Positions 48,253 to 57,402 of a DNA stretch of 64,000 bases are shown here, piece after piece (within the stretch, counting starts at the first letter, position 1; each line of letters begins with the position of its first letter). The stretch comes from Cheiracanthium punctorium. Its lineage: Eukaryota; Arthropoda; Arachnida; Araneae; Cheiracanthiidae. The stretch lies in assembly GCA_038373885.1 (NCBI GenBank), contig JAWZYV010016944.1, positions 1,426,001 through 1,490,000 of the forward strand. Reading direction: 5' to 3'. Made by a program: the position numbers and the translations under genes. The notes below the pieces were generated by a model. The model was not told the DNA's origin. It did not search any database and saw only the letters and a list, made by a program, of their open reading frames with translations.

Positions 48253-49173
48253 TGTTGCGGAATTACTCTGCTACTCCTGGGGTTCGTGGTTCTAAAGTCC
48301 AGTTGGTGTAAAAAGTTCAAGTAAAAAGTCACTTGTCAGGATGGAACACAAACTTTATTTCTTCTAGAACTTCGTAGAACAATCAGCTGCACACAATTCA
48401 CAAGCACAATCTAGCAGTAACGTGCTTTTAACAATCCGCTTGGATCAGAAGCTCTCAGAAATGCTGTATTTCTCACACAAAATAAGTCACTTTTACAGGC
48501 AAAAATTCCGTGGAAATATTCAAGGGATATAGTACACTATCCCTTAAGACACAGCAATGAAGAATTTACACACAGCACTTTAAAAACAGCTTCACAAAGC
48601 AAGCTAAAACACAGCTTCTATAGCACTATCATTCACACAAACAAGCGTACTCAGAGCTCTTCACACATTGAATGTTCAACTCGCAACTGACTGACTTCGG
48701 GGCGATGCCCGCTTCTATAAATAGCCGACGCAGGAGGTACAAGAGGTTTCCAGAAAAGTCAATTTCTCGAGGGTTCTACATAAAGCGTGAATTTTGATTA
48801 CGTCATAGAAGAGAAATGTTAGGTTATTATGCGTTTTTAATGCAGGAAAAACAACTTCCAGGCCCCATTGGGAAAATCGCGCCAAATGACCAAAAAGTCG
48901 CCAAGCTTGGCGACTTTTGGCGAAATATCGCCAAATTTGGCGCCAAAAATAAGTCCTCAAAAGTGAAGAGATCTAAGCTCTAGGACTAATATTTCTCGAG
49001 TTTTCTAGAAGCCCATAGAAAAACATATGGGAAAGCGAAACCTCCGTATCTCCGGTTCTAATTGGCCGATTTTGATGCAACAAAAAGCAAAATTTATCTA
49101 TTTGAAGCGTAGAATACGAATTTTAAACCATTTTAAGCCCCAGAGCAGCGGGTTGCCCCGAAAATTCGTAACA
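48253..49173 (-). repeat. 3' LTR of the gypsy element
   Basis: On the minus strand the repeat begins TGTTACGAATTTTCGG and ends CCGCAACA. It is the downstream LTR because the polypurine tract adjoins it at 49174. It contains the palindromes AAGTCGCCAAGCTTGGCGAC and TTTGGCGCCAAA (48936-48947). Confidence 0.95.
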
Positions 49174-49190
49174 TTGCCCCCTTCCCAAGG
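49174..49190 (-). other. Gypsy polypurine tract
   Basis: TGGGAAGGGGGCAA on the minus strand lies directly before the 3' LTR, the place for plus-strand priming. It is purine-rich apart from the C near its end. Confidence 0.75.
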
Positions 49191-49544
49191 ACTGCACATC
49201 TCGGACAGTACAATCCCCAGTTAGGAGGTCACACAAATACCTACAGTGTACAACACTTAACAAGATCTTAACAACATAATTCAAGCAAATAATCAATAGC
49301 ACAATAAGCAAATACACATTAATAAATAAATAATAATACATAATAAATAATTACACTAATAAGTAATCAATGTAATAAACAAATACACATTAATAAAAAC
49401 CAATATATTACAAATATGTACACTAAACATGGCGTAAGTAGTGAGAGAAAGAGAGTTGAAGAAAGAGGAAGAGAAGAGAAAGACAGGAAAGGAATGAGAG
49501 TTGAAAGAAAAGAGGAATTACGCCATAGTGACCATGGTCTGAAG
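49191..49544. other. AT-rich gap between integrase and 3' LTR
   Basis: The stretch contains AATAAATAAATAATAATA-like runs and GA-rich simple sequence (AGAGAAAGAGAG type at 49442-49510). There is no envelope frame. Confidence 0.7.
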
Positions 49545-50576
49545 CTAATTACAACCGCGGTAGATGGCTAGCCGATCGTAATGTACAACTCTTGGCTTCG
49601 AGTTTGGTGACTTACGAATCCGTACGATGACGTCATTCAGCCGGTTTAGGACTGTGTAAGGACCGTCCCACGGCGATTGCAGCTTCGGAGACAGGCCTTT
49701 CCGTCGAGTAGGATTCCATAGCCAAACTTTGTCACCTGCGTTGAACTCGTGTCCCGTAGCCTTCGTGTCGTAGCGAGTCTTCATCTTTTCCGTGTTCAGG
49801 TTGATCCGCTCCCGAGCAAAATGATGCACATCTTCAAACCGTGCCCGAAGGTTTTCCACGTACTCCTCTGGCGATGAAGGCGCATCTGGAGGGCGGCCGA
49901 ACACTAGATCGGCGGGAAGACGAAGATCTCTGCCGAACAGCATCTGGGAAGGTGTGAAGCCGGTAGTCTCATGGACGGCACTCCTATAGGCCAGCAGGAA
50001 CAGGGGGAGTTTCTTGTCCCAGTCCTCTTGATTCCTAGATACCAGGAGCGAGAGGTTGTTCAAAATTGTGCGATTGAACCTCTCCACCATGCCGTCGGAT
50101 TGTGGGTGTAAAGGCGTAGTCTGGGTTTTGTCCATTCCGAGAAGTTGGCATAGTCCTTTAAAGACTGCAGAGGTAAAGTTCGTTCCTTGGTCGGAATGAA
50201 GTTGCAGAGGGGTTCCATATCTGGAAATCCATTCTTGCACCAGTACCTCTGCTACGGTCGTAGCTTCTTGATCGGGAATAGGAAACGCTTCGGGCCATTT
50301 AGAGAAGTAGTCAATGACAACTAGGATGTATTTGTTGCCATCCGAAGTTCGCGGAAGAGGTCCCAGGATGTCGAGGGCAATCCTCTCAAAAGGCGCTCCT
50401 ACATTATAACGATGTAGTCTTCCACGGCTTCGTTTCTTCGGGCCTTTACGGGCGGCACAGGCGTCACAAGCTTGACACCACTTTTCGACGTCGCCTCGAG
50501 CCCTAACCCAGTAGAAGCGCTCGCGAACTTTCTGCAGGGTCTTCATTACGCCAAAATGGCCTCCAGTGTAAGCCAT
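49545..50576 (-). CDS. Gypsy integrase (separate frame)
   Basis: This frame of 343 residues lies one base off the Gag-Pol frame and overlaps its end. It holds the second H and the CxxC of the HHCC zinc domain (GGHFG; CQACDAC at 34-40) and the catalytic triad D69, D129, E165 (spacing D-x35-E) with HSDQGTNF and VERFNR. A GPY/F-type module (DGPYTVLNRL) lies near residue 300. The M at its start is internal to the integrase domain and is not a likely start codon. Whether the shift is a mutation or a programmed +1 frameshift is open; a break inside the zinc-binding fold favours mutation. Confidence 0.9.
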   Translation of the reverse strand: MAYTGGHFGVMKTLQKVRERFYWVRARGDVEKWCQACDACAARKGPKKRSRGRLHRYNVGAPFERIALDILGPLPRTSDGNKYILVVIDYFSKWPEAFPIPDQEATTVAEVLVQEWISRYGTPLQLHSDQGTNFTSAVFKGLCQLLGMDKTQTTPLHPQSDGMVERFNRTILNNLSLLVSRNQEDWDKKLPLFLLAYRSAVHETTGFTPSQMLFGRDLRLPADLVFGRPPDAPSSPEEYVENLRARFEDVHHFARERINLNTEKMKTRYDTKATGHEFNAGDKVWLWNPTRRKGLSPKLQSPWDGPYTVLNRLNDVIVRIRKSPNSKPRVVHYDRLAIYRGCN

Positions 50577-53500
50577 TATGAAGTTCTTCTAGAACCTTCG
50601 GAATCCTCGAACGAGGGAGTACTAACTGCCATCGGAGCATCTTGCCGTCGTCCGACTCCCATTTACGATACAGGACTCCATTCCTCAGGCGAAGCGAATC
50701 CCATAAAGCCCAGTACTGTTTTGTTGCCGGACTGTAAGATGATATTTCTTGCCAACTGGGCTTAGCGCTGGATTTTTCCATAAATTCCACAATAGGTTTG
50801 ATGTCGCTGTCTGCTAATTGGTCCGCCCGAACATTTTCGTCACTCCAGGGATCTTGAGATGGTGCCGATGATGTAACTTGGCGGACAACGGGATGTTTCA
50901 GATGGTAATTTTTCTCTGCCCTGGAGCAATAGCGACAACTGTCTATGCAGGGCCTTCTCGACAAAGCATCTGCATTTCCATGAGATGACCCTTTCCGATG
51001 ACGTATCTCGATGTCATATTCTTGTAATCGCTGTATCCACCTGGCTATTTGGCCCTCTGGATTCTTGAAATTTAGAAGCCAGGTTAAAGAGGCATGGTCC
51101 GTTCGGAGCAGGAACTTTCGGCCGTACAGGTAATGATGGAAGTGCTCCACGGCTTTAATGATAGCAAGAAGTTCCTTTCTCGTAACACAATAGTTACGTT
51201 CTGCCTTTGAAAGGCATTTGCTCCAGTAAGCAATGACGTGTTCTTGGCCATCTATCTCCTGGGACAAAACTGCTCCAACACTCTCCTTACTTGCGTCTGT
51301 GTCCAGGATAAATGGCTTGTCAGGGTGAGGATACGACAGGATCGGCGAAGATGTTAAAGCCGTCTTCAGTTCGTTGAATGCGTCCTCACATTCCTCAGTC
51401 CATAGAAATTTCTGTCCAGTCTCGGTCAATTTGTGAAGAGGTCTTGCAATTTGAGAAAAGCCCTTCACGAATTTTCGATAGTAAGTACACAGACCGAGAA
51501 AACTTCTTAAGTCATGGATATTCTCGGGACGACTCCAGTTCTGGACTGCGGACGTCTTTTCGGGATCGGTTCGGACTCCGTGGGCGGATATTATGTGCCC
51601 GAGGTAACGTACTTCCCGACGAAACAAATTGCACTTCGATGGACTTAGTTTCAAGTTTGCCTCTTTTAATTTCTGCAGTACCTTTCGAATGTTCTCGAGA
51701 TGCTCTTCGAAAGTCCTTCCGACGATGATGATATCGTCCAAATAAACGAGACATGCTTCGTAGGAAAGTCCTCTCAACACTGTCTCCATTAGTCGCTCGA
51801 ATGTAGCAGGTGCGTTGCAGAGTCCAAAAGGCATAACTTTGAACTGCCATAATCCTTGTCCCGTGGTGAACGCAGTCTTTTCACGGTCGTCGGGATGAAT
51901 TTCCACTTGCCAGTAACCACTTTTCAGATCCAGAGTGGAAAACCATTCGTTTCCCGATAAAGTGTCCAATGTGTCGTCTATCCTGGGAAGAGGGTAGCTG
52001 TCTTTCTTGGTAATGTCATTCAGACGTCTGTAGTCAACACAGAACCGGGTGGAACCATCCTTCTTTCGGACCAAAACAATCGGCGAGGCCCACGGACTAG
52101 TCGATGGCTCGATGACGTCATCACGCTGCATCTCCTCTAAAAGTCTGCTCACCTCTTCTTGCTTAGCAAACGGCAGCCGCCTAGGATGTTGCTTGATGGG
52201 AGAATGGCTGCCTGTATCTATCCTATGTTGAGTTAAGCTCGTACGGCCAAAGTCACCCGAAGTACGGGAGAAGAGGTCTTCAAATTCAGCTATTACTTTC
52301 TCCGCAGCGCTTCTCTGTTCTGCCGTTAACTCCACGTCTTGTATTAATTCCTTCGTCAGGCACTCGGAAGATTTAGCTGTCGTTTGGCTGATGTTCTTAT
52401 TAATGCAGGTAACAGGAGTGCATGTCGCCAACACTTCATTTTTCTTTATCACCTTCGACTTGTCCGTCACATTTACTACTCTAACTGGAATTTCTGTTCT
52501 CGACAAGTCCACAAGTGTTGCTCCTACAAGTACTCCTCTGATGGAATCACTATTGCTTGGGTGTTCGATTAATCCAAAACGGAATTTATTGCTTTCTTTT
52601 ACTGTTCCAGAAATTATTGAATCAGTTCTGGGAGGTAGAGTGATATCAGTCTGGGCTATTATTTGCTGAACAGGTAAAATAGTTTCATTTTTAATATCGA
52701 ACGCAGCTATTTCTTCTGAGTCTGAACGAAGCTCATTATTCTTAAAGTCCAAGTTAAATTTGTGCGATTTTAAAAAGTCGAGTCCGAGAATAAAAGAGTC
52801 TGTAATATTGGCGACATATACCACATGGTCGTATCTGGCATTTCCAAACGTGATTTCTACTTGCGCTTTTCCGCCCACTTCGATCTTGTCACCTGTCACA
52901 GTCTGGAGGGTCAGCGAGGGCGGAGTCCAGATAATCTTCAAGTTCAATTTCTTGGCCAGATCCGTCCTTATGATGGTTACGTTCGCTCCAGTATCAATCA
53001 CCATGTGGCATGGGGAACCATTAACGTATCCCAGTACGAATAGTCCATCACTGCCGCCATTCACTGATGAAATCTGTAAGACTTTCAAACGGGGCTTTTG
53101 AATATCCCTCAGCCTCTGTTCCTGAAAGTCGTCTCTTTTCTGTCTTCCTTCATGGGCTTCTCTGGTGCATTGATAACTGCGATCTTTACGACGAGAGTTC
53201 TTTTGTGCGTCGCAGTATTTTCGTAAATGCCCCTCGCTGTTGCACCTCCAACATTTCACTTTTCTTGGCTCTGACTGTTCTTGTCGTTCCACCAGATTTT
53301 CCAGGGTCTTTAATTTATTCTCTAATCTCTCCATTTCTCCATCCGTAGGCTCCTGGAATGACACAGCTCTAACATTATGCCGCTCTTTTCTTACGGCCAG
53401 CTGAGCTGCCTCTAGCTTCATGGCGAATACGAGGGCAGACCTGAGATCTTTATAATCCGCCAAGATCAATGCTTTCTGAATTTCAGAGTCCACGAGGCCT

Positions 53501-54402
53501 TCAATAAAATGTTGCACTGCAACTTCTTCTCGAACATTATCAGGATAACTGCCATAGGCTAGATGACACAGCCTATCTATGTCGGAAGCCAGCTCTTGGA
53601 GGGTCTCGCCAGGTCTCTGCATCCTTGACTTAAGTTGGATTCTACTATATTCTTTCTGGCACTTCTCTCCGAATTTCATCTCCAAGGCACTTGCGAGGGC
53701 GTCAAAATCTCCTATCTTCGTCGCTCCGATAGTTTGCAATACATTAATTGCATCTCCGCTAAGGGAAGCGGCCAGTTGATTAGCTTTCTCGGACTCGCTC
53801 CAACCATTGGCTCTGGCGACGATTGAAAATTGGGTCTTGTAAGCCTCCCAGGGAGTCTTTCCGTCATAAGGCGTTAGTTTCACTGCTGGGTGGCGTGACG
53901 ACAACCTGATGTTTTCTGGTACCTTTCCCAGCTTTACTAAACTGTCCAGTTTTTCTTCTAGCTTGTGATCGATCTTTTCCTCAATCCTTTCCTCGCATCT
54001 CGCTTGACTTTCTTCCAGGAGTGATACTCTTTTCTCTACTTCCTCTAACCCGGTTTTCATCTCTTCGTGAGCGGTTTTTAACTCATCTAATCCGGTTTCT
54101 ATTTTTCTTTGTCCATCTTCCACTTTCTTCTCTAGTCCGACCAATCCGGCTTCAATTTTCTTCTCTAAATCCGCCTTCATCTGTTCTTGTGCGGCTTTCA
54201 TCTCGTCTTGTCCGGCTTTCATCTGTTCTTGTGCGGCTTTCATCTCGTCTTGTCCGGCTTTCATCTCGTCTTGTCCGGCTTTCATCTGTTCTTGTGCGGC
54301 TTTCATCTCGTCTTGTCCGGCTTTCATCTCGGCTTTCATTTCTTGCATCATATTCATGAGCTTTTGAAGTTGTTCTTCCATTTTTTGTCTAGTCAAAACC
54401 AT
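50503..54402 (-). CDS. Gypsy Gag-Pol frame (Gag, protease, RT, RNase H)
   Basis: This is a 1299-residue uninterrupted frame. Residues 1-160 are an unusual coiled-coil start, with alternating heptads MKAGQDE and MKAAQEQ at about 26-77. A capsid-like region follows (about 170-340), then a CCHC zinc knuckle at 384-397 (CWRC-x4-H-x4-C). Protease has IDTGAN at 469-474. Reverse transcriptase spans about 740-930 with MPFGLCNAPATF and the YLDD box at 887-890. RNase H starts at about 1030 with LDTDAS and contains TDHASL at 1101. At about 1273 the integrase zinc-binding region begins (ELHN), then the frame leaves the integrase path and stops. Gag and Pol are fused in one frame. Confidence 0.93.
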   Translation of the reverse strand: MVLTRQKMEEQLQKLMNMMQEMKAEMKAGQDEMKAAQEQMKAGQDEMKAGQDEMKAAQEQMKAGQDEMKAAQEQMKADLEKKIEAGLVGLEKKVEDGQRKIETGLDELKTAHEEMKTGLEEVEKRVSLLEESQARCEERIEEKIDHKLEEKLDSLVKLGKVPENIRLSSRHPAVKLTPYDGKTPWEAYKTQFSIVARANGWSESEKANQLAASLSGDAINVLQTIGATKIGDFDALASALEMKFGEKCQKEYSRIQLKSRMQRPGETLQELASDIDRLCHLAYGSYPDNVREEVAVQHFIEGLVDSEIQKALILADYKDLRSALVFAMKLEAAQLAVRKERHNVRAVSFQEPTDGEMERLENKLKTLENLVERQEQSEPRKVKCWRCNSEGHLRKYCDAQKNSRRKDRSYQCTREAHEGRQKRDDFQEQRLRDIQKPRLKVLQISSVNGGSDGLFVLGYVNGSPCHMVIDTGANVTIIRTDLAKKLNLKIIWTPPSLTLQTVTGDKIEVGGKAQVEITFGNARYDHVVYVANITDSFILGLDFLKSHKFNLDFKNNELRSDSEEIAAFDIKNETILPVQQIIAQTDITLPPRTDSIISGTVKESNKFRFGLIEHPSNSDSIRGVLVGATLVDLSRTEIPVRVVNVTDKSKVIKKNEVLATCTPVTCINKNISQTTAKSSECLTKELIQDVELTAEQRSAAEKVIAEFEDLFSRTSGDFGRTSLTQHRIDTGSHSPIKQHPRRLPFAKQEEVSRLLEEMQRDDVIEPSTSPWASPIVLVRKKDGSTRFCVDYRRLNDITKKDSYPLPRIDDTLDTLSGNEWFSTLDLKSGYWQVEIHPDDREKTAFTTGQGLWQFKVMPFGLCNAPATFERLMETVLRGLSYEACLVYLDDIIIVGRTFEEHLENIRKVLQKLKEANLKLSPSKCNLFRREVRYLGHIISAHGVRTDPEKTSAVQNWSRPENIHDLRSFLGLCTYYRKFVKGFSQIARPLHKLTETGQKFLWTEECEDAFNELKTALTSSPILSYPHPDKPFILDTDASKESVGAVLSQEIDGQEHVIAYWSKCLSKAERNYCVTRKELLAIIKAVEHFHHYLYGRKFLLRTDHASLTWLLNFKNPEGQIARWIQRLQEYDIEIRHRKGSSHGNADALSRRPCIDSCRYCSRAEKNYHLKHPVVRQVTSSAPSQDPWSDENVRADQLADSDIKPIVEFMEKSSAKPSWQEISSYSPATKQYWALWDSLRLRNGVLYRKWESDDGKMLRWQLVLPRSRIPKVLEELHNGLHWRPFWRNEDPAESSRALLLG

Positions 54403-54431
54403 AAACTGGAAAATTAAAGTCTTTCTTTAGA

Positions 54432-54449
54432 ACCCCGATTCTGACACCA
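54432..54449 (-). other. Gypsy primer-binding site
   Basis: TGGTGTCAGAATCGGGGT starts two bases inside the 5' LTR on the minus strand. The TGG start pairs with the CCA end of a tRNA primer; I do not assign the tRNA species. Confidence 0.75.
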
Positions 54450-54451
54450 AA

Positions 54452-55373
54452 TGTTGCGGAATTACTCTGCTACTCCTGGGGTTCGTCGTTCTAAAGTCCA
54501 GTTGGTGTAAAAAGTTCAAGTAAAAAGTCACTTGTCAGGATGGAACACAAACTTTATTTCTTCTAGAACTTCGTAGAACAATCAGCTGCACACAATTCAC
54601 AAGCACAATCTAGCAGTAACGTGCTTTTAACAATCCGCTTGGATCAGAAGCTCTCAGAAATGCTGTATTTCTCACACAAAATAAGTCACTTTTACAGGCA
54701 AAAATTCCGTGGAAATATTCAAGGGATATAGTACACTATCCCTTAAGACACAGCAATGAAGAATTTACACACAGCACTTTAAAAACAGCTTCACAAAGCA
54801 AGCTAAAACACAGCTTCTATAGCACTATCAGTTCACACAAAACAAGCGTACTCAGAGCTCTTCGCACATTGAATGTTCAACTCGCAACTGACTGACTTCG
54901 GGGCGATGCCCGCTTCTATAAATAGCCGACGCAGGAGGTACGAGAGGTTTCCAGAAAAGTCAATTTCTCGAGGGTTCTACATAAAGCGTGAATTTTGATT
55001 ACGTCATAAAAGAGAAATGCTAGGTTATTATGCGTTTTTAATGCAGGAAAAACAACTTCCAGGCCCCATTGGGAAAATCGCGCCAAATGACCAAAAAGTC
55101 GCCAAGCTTGGCGACTTTTGGCGAAATATCGCCAAATTTGGCGCCAAAAATAAGTCCTCAAAAGTGAAGAGATCTAAGCTCTAGGACTAATATTTCTCGA
55201 GTTTTCTAGAAGCCCATAGAAAAACATATGGGAAAGCGAAACCTCCGTATCTCCGGTTCTAATTGGCCGATTTTGATGCAACAAAAGCAAAATTTATCTA
55301 TTTGAAGCGTAGAATACGAATTTTAAACCATTTTAAGCCCCAGAGCAGCGGGTTGCCCGGAAAATTCGAAACA
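54452..55373 (-). repeat. 5' LTR of the gypsy element
   Basis: This is the promoter-bearing LTR, beginning TGTTTCGAATTTTCCGG on the minus strand and ending in CCGCAACA next to the primer-binding site. U3 carries TTTGGCGCCAAA at 55137-55148 and several GGCGA/TCGCC palindromes upstream of the TATA-like element. Confidence 0.95.
54888..54924 (-). promoter_or_regulatory. LTR core promoter: TATA-like box and initiator
   Basis: On the minus strand CTATTTATAG (TATA-like, 54917-54924) is followed about 20-30 bases later by TCAGTCAGT (54888-54896), which fits the arthropod initiator TCAGT. Spacing suits a Pol II start there and would define the U3/R border. The 3' LTR has the same arrangement. Confidence 0.55.
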
Positions 55374-55377
55374 GTAT
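55374..55377. repeat. Gypsy target-site duplication, right
   Basis: GTAT directly outside the 5' LTR, equal to 48249-48252. Confidence 0.85.
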
Positions 55378-55383
55378 GTATCG

Positions 55384-55568
55384 ATGAATGTAACGAATTC
55401 GCTTGCTCAATTTGACGTCATTAATCTGTTAATTTGCGTTTTGCGCATGCGTTATTGTTATTTTTCGTTTTTTCCTGTTTCGTCTACTATTCTAATTTGC
55501 TTCAACTTGTACTAATGTTTTTTTTGGGGGTCTCGCAGAGGGGCCCGCGTCAGCATATTTTCGAGGGG
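55384..55568. repeat. 185-bp flank repeat, right copy
   Basis: This matches 48063-48248 in the same orientation (AATGTAACGAATTCGCTTGC, TTGCGTTTTGCGCATGCGTT). It runs into an intact satellite monomer, unlike the left copy, which is cut by the retrotransposon. Confidence 0.9.
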
Positions 55569-55680
55569 GCCCTTTTGAGGCGGTGGCCGGAACCACTGAT
55601 GTTTTTTTTGGGTCTCGCAGAGGGGCCCGCGTTAGCATATTTTCGAGGGGGCCCTTTTGAGGCGGTGGCCGGACCGCGTT
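55516..55680 (+). repeat. Satellite, two monomers of about 82 bp
   Basis: Two forward copies of the GGGTCTCGCAGAGGGGCCCG / TTAGCATATTTTCGAGGGGG monomer run into the cap sequence GCGTTTTCCCAAACCCTCAA. Both resemble the 58.4-59.4 kb monomers closely. Confidence 0.9.
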
Positions 55681-55751
55681 TTCCCAAACCCTCAAGACTT
55701 CACGCACTTGGCGAAAACAGGAGGGAGCCAACGGTTTGGCGGAAGAGAGAC
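55678..55751. repeat. Satellite cap sequence, forward
   Basis: GCGTTTTCCCAAACCCTCAA, GACTTCACGCACTTGGCGAA and GGTTTGGCGGAAGAGAG follow the last monomer. The inverse of this block precedes the first monomer at 58359-58433. Confidence 0.85.
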
Positions 55752-56199
55752 GTGCATTGCGAAAACCACCCTCTCATCAGATCTAAGGGGTTCTAATCAG
55801 GGCTATAGAATCACAAGGGCTGGGTCAATCGCCTGCGAGGCGAGATGTGAAGACAGGGGAGAAGTCGTGGAGATAATGTTTTCTCAATGACTTTTATTAG
55901 ATTTTTCTCACTTAAAATGTTATCTATGACATTTTAGATTTAGTGTGATATATTTTTAGGAAAAATTAAAACAATTGCTTCTGTGAATGCCTTTCTATTA
56001 GTAATATATAATATACATAGGCTCTCAAAAATATATTCAAGTAGAAACCAGATTTTCTGTTTTGAGATAAAGTAATGAATATAGGATTGTTTTCTAAAAA
56101 AAGAAAGAAAAGAATCATTCAAAATAAAACATTATGCACCAACTTTCTTTATATTATGTGTGTGTGTGTGTGTTTAAATTTTAAATGTTAAAAAATATA

Positions 56200-56753
56200 C
56201 AGTAAAACCCATTTAAAAAATTCCCGCCTAAAAAGTTCTTATTTGCGGTTCCCTATTTTTTCCTATTCTTACAATGTGAAAACAACCCGTTTAAAAAGTT
56301 TCGTTCCAAACACTTTCCTGCTTAAAAAGTCTTTTTCCACTTCTAAGTTTACATTCAGAGCGTGTTTACATGTGACTTTCGTTTTTTGTTTTGTTTTGTT
56401 TTTAATTTTTTTTTCCCTTTCTTATTACTGTTTGAAAAATCAATTTTTAGGACTGAAAAAGTATGGCATTGGCCAGTGAAATGAAAACAGTGCATGAAAT
56501 TCATGAGGTTACAGAAAATTAAGAAATGAGCTAAACTGAATAAGAGATTGCAGAAATTCTTAGTTTTCCGGATGCTGTAATAGGACTAGAAACTTTTCAT
56601 CGTCTTATTAAAAGTGTTGAAGATGATAATTTTTTTTTTGAAATGAAAGACCAATTGAAGATCGCCGATAAAAACACAAAAACTAATTTTTTCTTTTCGT
56701 CTGTAAAGTCGATTCTAATAATGCTTAAAGCTGATATTTTTAAAAAGATTTAA
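56200..56753 (+). mobile_element. Tigger-type relic, left end and transposase tail
   Basis: The left end CAGTAAAACCCATTTAAAAA follows TA (56198-56199), and pieces like CCGCCTAAAAAGTTC and CCCGTTTAAAAAGTT are subterminal repeats. No right end was found. The only coding trace is at 56544-56753. Confidence 0.6.
56544..56753 (+). pseudogene. Tigger transposase C-terminal remnant
   Basis: This 69-codon frame includes FPDAVIGLETFHRLIKSVED and ends with a hydrophobic tail. The helix LETFHRLIKSVED parallels FLETQDC... in the 12-kb relic and the post-DDE tail of Tigger-like transposases. An in-frame stop precedes it. Confidence 0.5.
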
Positions 56754-56936
56754 TGTAAATAGTTAATTTTATTGTTTTACTTTATTAACTAATTTTTTAA
56801 GGTGCAAAACAATTATATAAGTACTTTCTATAATATTTTAATAAAGTAAAAAGATTTTTCGTTTAGATTCTTTAATTTTCTGTTCTCTTTATCCAGGATG
56901 CATACTTTCCTTTTTAATTTTCCAATTTCAGATGTT

Positions 56937-57402
56937 TTATTTTTTTTTATACAGAAGGGTTCTTTTTAATTTCTGTGCCATGATTTTAAATGAACGACGA
57001 TTTTTATTTTTTAATATTGTTAATTTCCTTCTTGCACACTCTAACTCAATTTTTAAACTGCTGATTTCTTCTTCCAGTGCATCACAGTTTTTACAACTGT
57101 CTTTCGTTGAACTTTCATTCAAGTTTACTTCATCATCATCATTTATTGTATCTTCTGATCGTATTTTCTTAGGACTTAAATTATACTTAGTCTACTGAAA
57201 GCATCTTCCGAAACTTTCCTCTTTTTTTGCCTTTCCGATCTAGGATTTGTTTTTTCTTCCAATTTAAAAGAAGGTAAATTAACTGTAGGAATCTTTTAAT
57301 ATTTTTCTTATAGGCAGACCTAAAAGTCTGTTTTGTAAGTCATCAATATAATGGCTTTCTTCGAAGTGTTCGCTGCACATTCGAGCATTTTTGGGGTTAA
57401 CC
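56937..57402 (-). pseudogene. THAP-domain protein remnant, frameshifted
   Basis: On the minus strand NPKNARMCSEHFEESHY is the C-terminal half of a THAP zinc finger (C-S-x-H-F), and IPTVNLPS in the neighbouring frame is the closing AVPT motif, so a frameshift lies between. A lysine- and glutamate-rich linker and a coiled coil (CKNCDALEEEISSLKIELEC) follow in further frames. The first THAP half is missing: coding ends at a TTAACCC junction at 57398-57404. THAP domains occur in P-element transposases and in host DNA-binding proteins; which source applies is not decidable here. Confidence 0.7.

Larger units (their letters stand above)
48253..55373 (-). mobile_element. Ty3/gypsy LTR retrotransposon, near-complete
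   Basis: The element spans 7121 bp on the minus strand, with LTRs of 921 and 922 bp, a primer-binding site, one gag-protease-RT-RNase H frame, an integrase frame, and a polypurine tract before the 3' LTR. There is no envelope frame; only about 350 bp separate integrase from the polypurine tract. The LTRs differ by about seven substitutions and three single-base indels, so insertion was recent. The pol motifs resemble 412/Mdg1-like arthropod elements. A one-base shift in integrase makes this copy probably unable to move itself. Confidence 0.95.

Noticed and set aside
50472..54417. Many plus-strand frames of 60-116 codons across the gypsy element
   Set aside because: They are antisense shadows of Gag-Pol and integrase with no recognisable domains.
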